IMG/VR virus record: IMGVR_UViG_3300033146_004961
Location: 1-40,209 of that record
DNA length: 40,209 nt
Reading direction: 5' to 3' (one strand)
From: a virus
Each line of letters starts with the position of its first letter. The stretch's first letter is position 1. The notes under the pieces were generated by a model, which was not told the origin of the DNA, searched no databases, and was given only the letters and a program-made list of their open reading frames with translations. The translations under genes and the position numbers were made by a program. Shown piece after piece: positions 14,258 through 21,949 of the stretch.

Positions 14258-14731
14258 ATGGCAGTACATCAAATGGTTTTTGGCTATCAAACTTTCCCTC
14301 TCATTGGGGTTATTCATGATCTTAAAACTTACTATCTCAATGAGAAAGATGAGTTCATTAATATTCTGGATCCAACTGATGTTATCTCTTATCTCAATCA
14401 TTCCAGGGATAACACCATCTCAAGAATCAAACAGGATACTCTTACGACAGAAGTCAAGTCGTTTGCACTTATGTCTGATGTAGTCAATTGGGTGAATGGT
14501 GTGGATATCACTCTCATTACTCTTGACTATACAAGGTTTGGTGATATCCTTGCTGTAGTTAAAGCAGGTGTCTTAATAGAGATCATTAAGGTTGGAACTT
14601 ATCTTATCACATCTGACTTTTCCAAGATACTATGTACTGATGTCAAAAGGATTAAGAAGTTTGATTCCACTCATAAAGTTTTCAAGATAGAAACACTGGA
14701 TGACCTTAAGAATCCAGTCATATATCTCTAA
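14258..14731 (+). CDS. Hypothetical protein, 157 residues, flanked by inverted repeats
   Basis: No family is recognised. The protein is soluble and mixed alpha/beta: MAVHQMVFGYQTFPLIGVIH, then YYLNEKDEFINILDPTDVI, and a C-terminal half with repeated Ile/Val strands (DILAVVKAGVLIEIIKVGTYL). GGAG lies 10 nt before the ATG. A longer overlapping frame beginning at 14115 runs through the dispersed repeat and reads as low-quality sequence, so it was rejected in favour of this one. The gene sits between 19-bp inverted arms at 14197-14215 and 14763-14781, and a palindromic repeat begins 2 bp after its stop. It may be a mobile or autonomous early-gene unit; nothing in it resembles a transposase or homing endonuclease. 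Confidence 0.7.
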   Translation: MAVHQMVFGYQTFPLIGVIHDLKTYYLNEKDEFINILDPTDVISYLNHSRDNTISRIKQDTLTTEVKSFALMSDVVNWVNGVDITLITLDYTRFGDILAVVKAGVLIEIIKVGTYLITSDFSKILCTDVKRIKKFDSTHKVFKIETLDDLKNPVIYL

Positions 14732-14732
14732 A

Positions 14733-14750
14733 CACTGCGGAAAACCTCAA
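14733..14750 (+). repeat. Palindromic repeat copy 4
   Basis: A third exact copy of CACTGCGGAAAACCTCAA, placed right after the 157-residue gene, as copy 1 is placed right after the 99-residue gene. Confidence 0.8.
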
Positions 14751-14762
14751 TTTTTGAAACTA

Positions 14763-14781
14763 TAATCATTCTGGATAGTTA
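14763..14781 (+). repeat. 19-bp inverted repeat, right arm
   Basis: TAATCATTCTGGATAGTTA, exact reverse complement of 14197-14215. Confidence 0.85.
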
Positions 14782-14835
14782 CAAGGAAAATTACAGTTTT
14801 TTTGTAGGGCCATGAACTGATATTTTTCAAGCCGA

Positions 14836-14882
14836 TTGAGGTTTCCCTCAATTTAACCTATTTATTTTGAGGTTTTCCTCAA
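14836..14882 (+). repeat. Two palindromes TTGAGG-N4-CCTCAA upstream of the rIIA promoter
   Basis: TTGAGGTTTCCCTCAA (14836-14851) and TTGAGGTTTTCCTCAA (14867-14882) are perfect 6-bp-arm palindromes with 4-bp centres, spaced 31 bp apart (about three helical turns). The second ends 23 bp before the -35 box of the rIIA promoter, as expected for operator sites. Confidence 0.7.
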
Positions 14883-14905
14883 TCTAATTATTTTGAAGAA
14901 ACTTG

Positions 14906-14934
14906 TTGACAAACCCAATTTCGTGTAGTAGGAT
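14906..14934 (+). promoter_or_regulatory. Sigma-70-type promoter for rIIA
   Basis: TTGACA (14906-14911), a 17-bp spacer, then TAGGAT (14929-14934). The rIIA start follows 46 bp downstream. Confidence 0.75.
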
Positions 14935-14980
14935 CATGTCAAGTCGAACAAAACCTAACATATATCATGGGAGAACTTAA

Positions 14981-17128
14981 ATGATTCTGAACAATAAGAA
15001 ACAAGACCTTGTAAGCAACGCCAGTAATACTGATACATTTACAATCGCACTCAATGGTCATTCTTTTGGGATTCTGACCAAGAATTTGTATTCAGAGAAA
15101 TTTTCATCTACTGTAAGAGAACTTTGTACGAATGCCTGGGATAGTCACATCCAAGCTGGTACCACTGATATCCCATTTGAAGTTACTATACCATCCAGTA
15201 GCACGAAGTCTTTGATCATTGAAGATTTTGGTACTGGACTTGATGATGATGAAATCCATAGAGTGTATACAACTTTCTTTGAAAGTACGAAATCAGATAC
15301 CAATGAAGCCACAGGATGCCTGGGCTTGGGTTCAAAAACTCCATTTGCTGTGTCAGATAGTTTTTTCGTGGAATCCATTTCCAAAGGAATATATACTAAA
15401 TATTGCTTATATCTCAATGAAGATATGGTCCCTTCAATTACATCCATAACTTCTGCACCAAGCGACCGAGCAAATGGAATGAAGATCACTATCCCAATTA
15501 AAACCAGAGATATTAGATCAATAAGAGTAGGAGCTGCAGAAGTTCTTCCATTTTTCCCTAAAGATTCATTCATTGTAAAGAATTGCTCATACATAGATAC
15601 CGAACCAATTGCCGGTCAAGAAATATCTGACAATATCCTTCTTGTTCCCAAATGCTTATATTTCTTACAATCCTCAAAAGTGCATTTCATCCAGGGTAAT
15701 GTCAGATATCCAGTTTCAATGAAACATATTGAATATTCAACTGAAAAGCTCATCAATAAACTGGTAGCTTATGATTCCGCTCTTTTAATCACTGTACCTA
15801 TCGGTACTGTAAACATTCAGCCATCCAGAGAAGAACTTCATTATGATGAGTCTACTATCGCAAATATCAACCATATATTAAGTTCATTGGAATTTGACTT
15901 CTTATCCTGGTGCGAATATTCTATATGGAATGCCACTACTCTGGAAATGTACTCCTTCATGGAAGTGATTAGTTCATTGGGTTCCTCAGCCAAGACATTA
16001 GCAACTAATGGTTTACCTCAACTGGATAAGGTAGCCAAAGAAATTAATAGACCTATATATACAGATCACAATATGTCAGCTTGTAATGGTGAAGTCATAT
16101 ATGCCGACAGATCGTCAGTCTGTAAGGATAATGCCGGGAAAAAACTGGATACTATGAAAAATATCCTGGGATACATCTATAGGGATGCTTCTTCAAAGAA
16201 AGTCATCAATACTACTTATTGCTTTTCTACTAAACAGATATCATATCGCAAAAAACTGAAACAGCTCCATAAAGATGGTGTGCTCAGAACCAAATTGGAC
16301 AGAATATATGTCGTTTATGGAGCCAGTCAAAGCATACAAGAGGTTGAAGCTGATATATCCAAAGAGATTGGTCATGATTTCGAGTTTGAATATAATCTGG
16401 ATGATGTAACTTTAATCTCTGAAACCAGTAGTTCAAAAAAGAACAATATTTGTAAATTTTCATTAGGTAATTGGAAAGATCAGACAACTGACCAACTTCA
16501 GGAATTTGACCCTGAAAAGACTTTTTATGTGGAACTATACAGAACCTCCTGGAACTTATGTGGTCAAGATCAAATAAGCCATGAAACTACTGTCCTAAGA
16601 GATATATCTTCTCTTGCTGGAATTACTATTCTGGGGATTAGGAAGTCAGCCAAAAAGACAATCAAAGCCATGTTTCCTCCTTTAACTTGGAAAGCTGTTG
16701 ATACTGCAGTCATGGCCAAGATAAATATGAAAGACACTAAGCAAGTGATGTATAGGAAATATCTTGGAGCCAGTAACATCAACAAACGATATATGAAAAA
16801 CCTCCTACCTTATATGAACAAAACTCCAAAAGCAATAATCATGCAAAAGATCATTGACAGGATTCATTCAGGTAACTTCAATGATACAATAGATGTCAAG
16901 GATTACATTTACTTAATGCAAGTTCTCTTTGGTAAAGAGATAATTAAAGAACTTGATATTTCTGCATATATACGACATTATTCAAGGATGGAAGCATTGG
17001 TAAATAGGTCATTCATTGACTTGGAGATCATTAGTACAGATGTAGTAGGTAGAATTGGAAACAGAGCACCCATGGCACCATCCAAGATTGTCACTCTGAA
17101 AAAAGTTCTGAGATGTCTGGGATTTTAA
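14981..17128 (+). CDS. rIIA: rIIA-like GHKL-ATPase-fold protein
   Basis: In T4, rIIA is an early membrane-associated protein needed to grow on hosts carrying certain prophage exclusion systems; its biochemistry is unsettled. This 715-residue product (T4 rIIA is about 725) has the GHKL nucleotide-binding motifs near the N-terminus: N-box RELCTNAWD (46-54), DFGTG (82-86) and GLGSKTPF (115-122). The C-terminal two thirds is divergent, as usual. GGGAG lies upstream of the ATG. An rIIB-like gene with its own promoter follows, preserving the T4 order. Two palindromes and a TTGACA promoter upstream indicate early, probably regulated expression. Confidence 0.9.
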   Translation: MILNNKKQDLVSNASNTDTFTIALNGHSFGILTKNLYSEKFSSTVRELCTNAWDSHIQAGTTDIPFEVTIPSSSTKSLIIEDFGTGLDDDEIHRVYTTFFESTKSDTNEATGCLGLGSKTPFAVSDSFFVESISKGIYTKYCLYLNEDMVPSITSITSAPSDRANGMKITIPIKTRDIRSIRVGAAEVLPFFPKDSFIVKNCSYIDTEPIAGQEISDNILLVPKCLYFLQSSKVHFIQGNVRYPVSMKHIEYSTEKLINKLVAYDSALLITVPIGTVNIQPSREELHYDESTIANINHILSSLEFDFLSWCEYSIWNATTLEMYSFMEVISSLGSSAKTLATNGLPQLDKVAKEINRPIYTDHNMSACNGEVIYADRSSVCKDNAGKKLDTMKNILGYIYRDASSKKVINTTYCFSTKQISYRKKLKQLHKDGVLRTKLDRIYVVYGASQSIQEVEADISKEIGHDFEFEYNLDDVTLISETSSSKKNNICKFSLGNWKDQTTDQLQEFDPEKTFYVELYRTSWNLCGQDQISHETTVLRDISSLAGITILGIRKSAKKTIKAMFPPLTWKAVDTAVMAKINMKDTKQVMYRKYLGASNINKRYMKNLLPYMNKTPKAIIMQKIIDRIHSGNFNDTIDVKDYIYLMQVLFGKEIIKELDISAYIRHYSRMEALVNRSFIDLEIISTDVVGRIGNRAPMAPSKIVTLKKVLRCLGF

Positions 17129-17138
17129 AAAAAAAGTC

Positions 17139-17167
17139 TTGACAAAGCCAAAACTCTGGGTTATTAT
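17139..17167 (+). promoter_or_regulatory. Sigma-70-type promoter for rIIB
   Basis: TTGACA (17139-17144), 17-bp spacer, TATTAT (17162-17167). It lies 11 bp after the rIIA stop and 52 bp before the rIIB start. The -35 context GTCTTGACAAAGCCAAAA also occurs at the minus-strand promoter near 32044. Confidence 0.85.
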
Positions 17168-17219
17168 CAATCCAGAGTTAAAACCATTACCATTTCATCC
17201 AACCCAAAAGGAATTTATC

Positions 17220-18299
17220 ATGACTAATGAAATCATCTTGTCTAATACCGATCATATCAAAATTACTTCTCAGTTTGCATCTGGTCAGTTCACCATCAAC
17301 AATTTAGCCAAGCAGTATGAAGTTGATATACAGACTATCAAAGATGTACTTGCTCTTAAGATTAACCTTATCAATACTACAACCATTCCTACCTTTATCA
17401 TTGAAGAAACACGATTAAAAGTTTATCACCTCCTGACAGTTTCAAAGATGGGAATGGGAAAAGTAGCAAAACGATTCAATATCTCTAAAGATGCAGTCAA
17501 GAAGATCAAAAAGGAAATGGCCAACAGAGATGTAGTCATTCCTCTGGATAAGCCCATTGAAGAGGTGTTAGAAGAACAACTAACACCACCAACCTATATT
17601 ATCACTCCAAGTTCAATTACACTCTGTTCTGATGAATTAAACATAGTAATAGACAGAGATGATGCCAACTATGAAAAACTTCTTCTGCCTCTGGCCATTG
17701 AAGACTGGGATCAAGTTCAAGATTTGGTTGATATATCATCACTGATGCAGAAAAAGTTAATTGCCAAGCTCGGGGATAGGGTTACAGTTAATGGTGATGT
17801 TATGGCCATTGATGGTACTCCAATCTCAGGTGAGATAGTTGACAAAATTATGGAGCAACTTGATTCTGGAGAAGCAGTTGATAAGTACCTTAAGTTCCTG
17901 GAAAAGTCATTTGATAATCCATCAATTAAAGATATCTCCGATATCTATAGGTTCTGCAGTAAGCATTCTATCGTCATCGATGAGAATGGCATGATTGAAG
18001 CATATAAGTCAGTCAGTACTGATCCTGATGGAAAATTGATTGACTCTTATACCAAAAAGATTTCAAATGAAGTTGGTACGACGGTCAGGATGCCCAGAGA
18101 AGAAGTTGATCATGATTCACAACAAACATGTTCATATGGTCTTCATGTCTGCGCCAAGAGCTATCTATCTTCGTATAGTACCTATGATAGTATTACCGTC
18201 AAAGTCTTGGTTGATCCTAAAAATGTATGCAGTGTCCCGTCAGATTACAATGATGCTAAATGTCGGTGCTGTGAATACATTGTCACGTCAATCATTTAA
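17220..18299 (+). CDS. rIIB: rIIB-like protein with N-terminal helix-turn-helix repeats
   Basis: This is the partner of rIIA in T4 lysis-inhibition and prophage-exclusion phenotypes. The 359-residue product ends in the conserved rIIB block: GDRVTVNGDVMAIDGTPI, then FLEKSFDNPS, IYRFCSKHSIVIDENGMIEA, YKSV and a CSYGLHVCAKSYL segment. The N-terminal region holds two short helix-turn-helix-like units, one around INNLAKQYEVDIQTIKDVL and one around MGKVAKRFNISKDAVKKIK, suggesting nucleic-acid contact (inference). The start used is ATG 17220 with AAAAGGA seven nt upstream; an earlier in-frame ATG overlaps the promoter and would add an unlikely leader. A stem-loop follows the stop. Confidence 0.9.
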   Translation: MTNEIILSNTDHIKITSQFASGQFTINNLAKQYEVDIQTIKDVLALKINLINTTTIPTFIIEETRLKVYHLLTVSKMGMGKVAKRFNISKDAVKKIKKEMANRDVVIPLDKPIEEVLEEQLTPPTYIITPSSITLCSDELNIVIDRDDANYEKLLLPLAIEDWDQVQDLVDISSLMQKKLIAKLGDRVTVNGDVMAIDGTPISGEIVDKIMEQLDSGEAVDKYLKFLEKSFDNPSIKDISDIYRFCSKHSIVIDENGMIEAYKSVSTDPDGKLIDSYTKKISNEVGTTVRMPREEVDHDSQQTCSYGLHVCAKSYLSSYSTYDSITVKVLVDPKNVCSVPSDYNDAKCRCCEYIVTSII

Positions 18300-18310
18300 G
18301 TAATTTTACC

Positions 18311-18338
18311 CAAGTGAGAGTAATTTTGCTCTCACTTG
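18311..18338 (+). terminator. Stem-loop after rIIB (weak terminator candidate)
   Basis: CAAGTGAGAG (18311-18320) pairs with CTCTCACTTG (18329-18338) around an 8-nt loop. The bases after it are A-rich rather than U-rich, so termination may be partial. Confidence 0.45.
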
Positions 18339-18356
18339 AAGACAAAGGAAATGAAT

Positions 18357-18692
18357 ATGAAACAGAATATCATCAATATTATAGATGTCCCGAACAAGCC
18401 AGTCATAAGTCCTTCGATGGGTATAGTTTTTGCAAGTAAAGTTGGTTGGTGTTCTAAAAGAGTAATTCAGGGTCAGGATCATATTGAAAAATTGGTTCAC
18501 TGTATTGACCTGGATAAGACCCTTGAAACTGCTGGCTATGATATATATGGAGAACTATTGCCTATTGAAGAAACAGAGGCAGACAAGGAGGTGATTCCAG
18601 AGGCAGAACCAGTCAAGAAGAAAGCAGTTCCTAAGCCCAAAACACCAAAAAAAGTAGTCAAGAAAGTCAAGGCCAAGAAACATGGAATTTGA
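18357..18692 (+). CDS. Hypothetical protein with Lys/Pro-rich basic tail, 111 residues
   Basis: No family is recognised. Residues 1-65 look like a small folded domain (MKQNIINIIDVPNKPVIS, GWCSKRVIQGQDHIEKLV). The C-terminal 45 residues are acidic and then strongly basic with a KKAVPKPKTPKKVVKKV-type tail, which would favour binding to nucleic acid. The start is ATG 18357, 7 nt after AGGA; TTG and ATG codons upstream in the same frame fall inside the stem-loop or on top of the ribosome site. It overlaps the next short gene by 11 bp. Confidence 0.65.
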   Translation: MKQNIINIIDVPNKPVISPSMGIVFASKVGWCSKRVIQGQDHIEKLVHCIDLDKTLETAGYDIYGELLPIEETEADKEVIPEAEPVKKKAVPKPKTPKKVVKKVKAKKHGI

Positions 18693-18837
18693 AGAGTTCA
18701 GAAAAGCAAAGAAATTAGAAGAGTCTGAGGCAGTCGTGACAACCACAACCGGGATAGCAACTACCCCATCCATAGTCAAACCGATTCAGAAAAGGAAAGA
18801 CCTTGACAAACAAGATAACAAAGACCTTGAGAATTGA
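18682..18837 (+). CDS. Small charged protein, 51 residues (uncertain)
   Basis: A short frame from ATG 18682 to TGA 18835-18837 encodes a highly charged peptide starting MEFEEFRKAKKLEESEAV, with a TTTTGIATTP segment and a Lys/Asp-rich end. It overlaps its neighbours on both sides (11 bp upstream, 35 bp downstream), a tight arrangement typical of phage early operons. Only a modest AAGG lies upstream. It may be a real small gene or a chance frame covering the leader of the next gene. Confidence 0.45.
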   Translation: MEFEEFRKAKKLEESEAVVTTTTGIATTPSIVKPIQKRKDLDKQDNKDLEN

Positions 18838-19276
18838 GTTTACTGATGATGAAACCCATCTTTACAATGTAGACGGTTCATCAGTAGAAGATATAGATTT
18901 GAATATATCACTTGAAGCCAATGACTTAGATGATGATGTTTTTGATTTGTTCTTTAAGTACAAACTCGCAGACAAGATCAACATCATTTTAGATGATATG
19001 GGCTATCTCATTGGAATTTTTTGCCCTAATCATACATATATCATTGATATTACTAATGAATGCTTTTACATCAACATTACACTAACTGCATTCTTGGCTT
19101 CCAGGATTACAGAAAGGATCAAAGAAATTTGGCCAAATTTCCTCTTCAGAACTGTTTGCTTCATGACACCAAGTGGATTGAAGTTTGACTCAAAAGCTCA
19201 AGATGCCTTTGATATGCAGATGGACAATGACGAACTATTACTTGAAGATTTTCATTTCATTGAAGGACAATGCTAA
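18803..19276 (+). CDS. Hypothetical acidic protein, 157 residues
   Basis: No family is recognised. The protein is acidic (TDDETHLYNVDGSSVEDID, EANDLDDDVFDLFF) with hydrophobic strands in the middle (GYLIGIFCPNHTYIIDI, ECFYINITL). It starts with TTG at 18803, chosen because AAAAGGA lies 6-7 nt upstream; a second TTG eight codons later is an alternative. The next gene starts within 20 bp. It belongs to a run of small early genes ahead of the RNA ligase. Confidence 0.65.
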   Translation: MTNKITKTLRIEFTDDETHLYNVDGSSVEDIDLNISLEANDLDDDVFDLFFKYKLADKINIILDDMGYLIGIFCPNHTYIIDITNECFYINITLTAFLASRITERIKEIWPNFLFRTVCFMTPSGLKFDSKAQDAFDMQMDNDELLLEDFHFIEGQC

Positions 19277-19287
19277 AGGAATTTACT

Positions 19288-19707
19288 ATGCTTAGTAACT
19301 ACCATGTTTGCACAAAAGATTTCATCATGGACGACAAGATCAAGTCATTCATATTTGGAGGAATCTATATGGATATGGAACCAGATGATTTCATCCATGA
19401 GGACAGTGCACTGACTGTTTCTGATATAGCTCCTCAGACTTCAGTAAACTACAAATGCATAAGAGACAAACAAGGGTTTGCCCACTTTTTGGATGAAGAA
19501 CAATATAGCTCACACTTTGAAAATCACACTTCTATCTCACATGAGTGCATCAAGGCAGAATTTGGTTTGATCAAGGGGCATTTATATACAATAGTCAAGG
19601 CAAAACATACACCACTGAGGAATGACGATATGGTTTGTTTAATATCAGATCATGGGGTTGTCATCATGATTCCATCCTCCATCTACTATTCTGCATTACA
19701 TTTTTAA
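19288..19707 (+). CDS. Hypothetical protein, 139 residues
   Basis: No family is recognised. It has an acidic segment (GGIYMDMEPDDFIHEDSAL) and a strand-rich end (GLIKGHLYTIVKAKH, VVIMIPSSIYYSALHF). The chosen ATG 19288 follows AAAGGA by 8 nt; an ATG at 19270 in the same frame lies upstream of that site and overlaps the preceding stop. The RNA ligase gene follows 20 bp later with a similar AAAAGGA site, so these genes are probably co-transcribed. Confidence 0.65.
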   Translation: MLSNYHVCTKDFIMDDKIKSFIFGGIYMDMEPDDFIHEDSALTVSDIAPQTSVNYKCIRDKQGFAHFLDEEQYSSHFENHTSISHECIKAEFGLIKGHLYTIVKAKHTPLRNDDMVCLISDHGVVIMIPSSIYYSALHF

Positions 19708-19727
19708 TCAAAAAGGAAGATTTACTT

Positions 19728-20834
19728 ATGGCAGAACTTAATGTACCAGTTACAAAGATCATTGACATACATAAGCATACAAACGCAGACAGACTGGAAA
19801 TAGCCTATACAAACGCAACCAGCTGGCCCGTGATAATCACTAAGGAATCATTTGAAGCAGGCGACCTTGTAGTGTATTTTCCAGTTGATTCAGTGATGCC
19901 TCCTGACCTTGAGGAAATCATTCTTGGTAATACCAAAATGAAATTATCGAATGGAAGAGTCAGAGCTGCAAAGATTCGCCAGGAAGTGTCATATGGAATC
20001 ATCTATCCACTATCCAAACTTCAAAATCATTATCCCAAATTAACGAACATCAACCTGGCTTCAGATATCAAGAATATTCTGGGAGTTGAGAAATATGAGC
20101 CACCAGTCAAACCAGCAACTCGTGGATTTGAAAGGCGTAAAGGCTATAAAGATAATCCAGATTTTGATAAATATATCAATATGTCTCATATCCAGCAACA
20201 CAGAAGCCCCTTTCAAGAGAATGAATTTGTAACGATCACAGAGAAACTCCATGGAACTTCATTTCGTGCAGGATATCTCAAGAAACCTAAAGCTTGGCAT
20301 AGTTTCTTTACGAAATATCTTCCATGGGTAAAAGCATATCAATTCTGTTATGGATCCAGGAATGTCCAGCTTCAAGATACCATAAGAGATAAGACAGTTT
20401 ACAAGCGTATTGTAAAACAATTCAAACTCAAAGAGAAAATGAAAAACTTTCCTGGAATCACTATCTATGGTGAAATTGTTGGCCCTGGGATTCAAAAGGG
20501 TTACACCTATGGTTTGAAGCCAGGTGAAATTGACCTATATGTTTATGATGTAAAGCAGGGTACTTCTTATGTTTCTGATCACAGAAAGCACTATTATACA
20601 GGCATATTAAGCCTTAAAGAAGTTCCATGGTATGGTTTAAATCGATGGGGATCTCTTAAGGATGGTATTTCCGAATTCTTTGAAAATAATGAATCATTCT
20701 TTGGCAAGGATGTAGTCACTGAAGGCATTGTTCTGCATTCTATTAAGCAGATTAATGGTAATACTCACATGAAAAAGTACAAATTACTCAACCCTGAATA
20801 TCTCTTGAACAAAGAGAACACTGACTTTCATTGA
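19728..20834 (+). CDS. RNA ligase, DRB0094/Rnl5-like
   Basis: This is an ATP-dependent ligase expected to seal 3'-OH/5'-phosphate RNA ends, possibly to repair RNA cut by host defences. The 368-residue product has an N-terminal OB-like region (about 1-100: VTKIIDIHKHTNADRLEIA, AGDLVVYFP), as in Deinococcus DraRnl. The nucleotidyltransferase motifs follow: motif I EKLHG with catalytic Lys173, motif IIIa GEIVG (248-252), motif IV EGIVLH (332-337) and motif V KKYKLLN (349-355). The start is ATG 19728 after AAAAGGA; frames further upstream overlap the preceding gene. The Rnl5 assignment is from memory of the N-terminal OB layout. Confidence 0.87.
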   Translation: MAELNVPVTKIIDIHKHTNADRLEIAYTNATSWPVIITKESFEAGDLVVYFPVDSVMPPDLEEIILGNTKMKLSNGRVRAAKIRQEVSYGIIYPLSKLQNHYPKLTNINLASDIKNILGVEKYEPPVKPATRGFERRKGYKDNPDFDKYINMSHIQQHRSPFQENEFVTITEKLHGTSFRAGYLKKPKAWHSFFTKYLPWVKAYQFCYGSRNVQLQDTIRDKTVYKRIVKQFKLKEKMKNFPGITIYGEIVGPGIQKGYTYGLKPGEIDLYVYDVKQGTSYVSDHRKHYYTGILSLKEVPWYGLNRWGSLKDGISEFFENNESFFGKDVVTEGIVLHSIKQINGNTHMKKYKLLNPEYLLNKENTDFH

Positions 20835-20866
20835 TACTGAACTTCAATTACAAGGAAACTGATATT

Positions 20867-21343
20867 ATGAATATCACTTTGAAGCAGATTGGTTACAAAG
20901 AAATACCGAATGAAACCTCATTGATCTATTTTGTTTCTGGCTGTTCTCTTAAATGCAAACATTGTCATTCAAGAGAATATTGGGATGCCTCAGTTGGAAC
21001 AGAATTCAATTTTACACATTTCAGGAATGATATGGAAAATGGCCTGCTCACTACAGCCCTTTTTATGATAGGTGACTTTACACCCAATGTAATCGAAACA
21101 CTCCAATATGTAAAGGTAATCACTGAGCATTACGGTGTACACCTGGCAGTCTATTCTGGTTTTGATTTCTGTGCTATTCCTAAAGAAATTCTCAAGGTTG
21201 TTGACTTCCTAAAGACTGGGCCATATATTGAAGCACTGGGTGGATTAGATGCTCCAGAAACCAACCAGACTCTATGGGAAAAGGAAGAAGGGCCAATCTT
21301 TAGAGGCATCAAAGGTCAAGGTTTGAATCAAACCATTTTCTAA
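20867..21343 (+). CDS. nrdG: NrdG, anaerobic ribonucleotide reductase activating enzyme
   Basis: This radical-SAM enzyme makes the glycyl radical on NrdD under anoxic conditions. The 158-residue product (T4 NrdG is about 156) carries the CxxxCxxC cluster motif at Cys26, Cys30 and Cys33 within SGCSLKCKHCHSREYW. Its end, GPIFRGIKGQGLNQTI, matches the C-terminal style of NrdG. ATG 20867 follows AAGGA; an ATG at 20831 overlaps the RNA ligase stop and lacks a ribosome site. NrdD lies one gene downstream, so both components are encoded. Confidence 0.92.
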   Translation: MNITLKQIGYKEIPNETSLIYFVSGCSLKCKHCHSREYWDASVGTEFNFTHFRNDMENGLLTTALFMIGDFTPNVIETLQYVKVITEHYGVHLAVYSGFDFCAIPKEILKVVDFLKTGPYIEALGGLDAPETNQTLWEKEEGPIFRGIKGQGLNQTIF

Positions 21344-21354
21344 ACATTAAATAG

Positions 21355-21384
21355 AAGGCCAAGGACATTCCTTGGCCTTTTTCT
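21355..21384 (+). terminator. Rho-independent terminator after nrdG
   Basis: AAGGCCAAGG (21355-21364) pairs with CCTTGGCCTT (21370-21379), followed by TTTC. It separates nrdG from the next gene, so partial readthrough or a further promoter is needed for nrdD. Confidence 0.82.
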
Positions 21385-21400
21385 CATTAAGGATACAGCC

Positions 21401-21940
21401 ATGGAATTCAAAGAATTTCTTATTGAAAGGAATCTACAGAAAGAAATCTTATCTCAGAAACACAATCCAACGCCAACAGAAAATCAAATCAAATCAGGAA
21501 AATATGCAAAACCCCTAATTAACATAGGTGGCTTGTCTATTCGTATTGAGAATCCAGTAGGGACTATTAGGGCTGGAACTGATCCTGATGGAGGACACTG
21601 GGAAACCAAGTTCAAGAATTGTTCATATGGATACATCGTCAATGGACCACTTGCAAGTGACCATGACAAGATTGATGTGTTCTTAGCCAATGAAGATTTT
21701 CAAATATCAACCATTTGGGTAGTCAACCAACAGCTCAATGGGAAGTTCGATGAAGTCAAAGTCTTAATGGGCTTCATCAATTCTACTGAAGCAGTTAAAG
21801 CCTACCTGTCAAACTATGAATCTGGATGGGAGAAAAACATTATGAATGTCAAGGAACTGGATACAAAAACTTTCAAAGAATGGATGAAACATGGAGATAC
21901 GAAGAAACCCATCCCATACGGCTCATCCATTGAAATTTAA
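21401..21940 (+). CDS. Inorganic-pyrophosphatase-like (InPase) domain protein
   Basis: This 179-residue protein resembles the InPase domain found alone in phages or within large polyvalent proteins. Recognised blocks are ISIEN-type strands (LSIRIENPVGTIRAGTDPDG), YGYIVNGPLASDHDKIDVFL with the Asp-rich metal-like DHDKIDVF, then a WVVNQ...GKFDEVKVLMGF segment and an aromatic GW near the end. By family it would hydrolyse pyrophosphate or bind a related ligand; activity of the stand-alone form is not established to my knowledge. Its place between nrdG and nrdD fits nucleotide metabolism and replication. A clear AAGGA precedes the ATG. Confidence 0.75.
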   Translation: MEFKEFLIERNLQKEILSQKHNPTPTENQIKSGKYAKPLINIGGLSIRIENPVGTIRAGTDPDGGHWETKFKNCSYGYIVNGPLASDHDKIDVFLANEDFQISTIWVVNQQLNGKFDEVKVLMGFINSTEAVKAYLSNYESGWEKNIMNVKELDTKTFKEWMKHGDTKKPIPYGSSIEI

Positions 21941-21949
21941 AGGAATCTT

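Noticed and set aside
14115-14483. 122-residue open frame overlapping the 157-residue gene
   Set aside because: It runs through the dispersed non-coding repeat, lacks a ribosome site, and its composition is unlike the neighbours; the 14258-14731 frame has a GGAG site and more protein-like sequence.
18803-18830. TTGACA at 18803 as a promoter
   Set aside because: It is inside coding sequence, is the likely TTG start codon of the 157-residue protein, and has no -10 box at the proper spacing.
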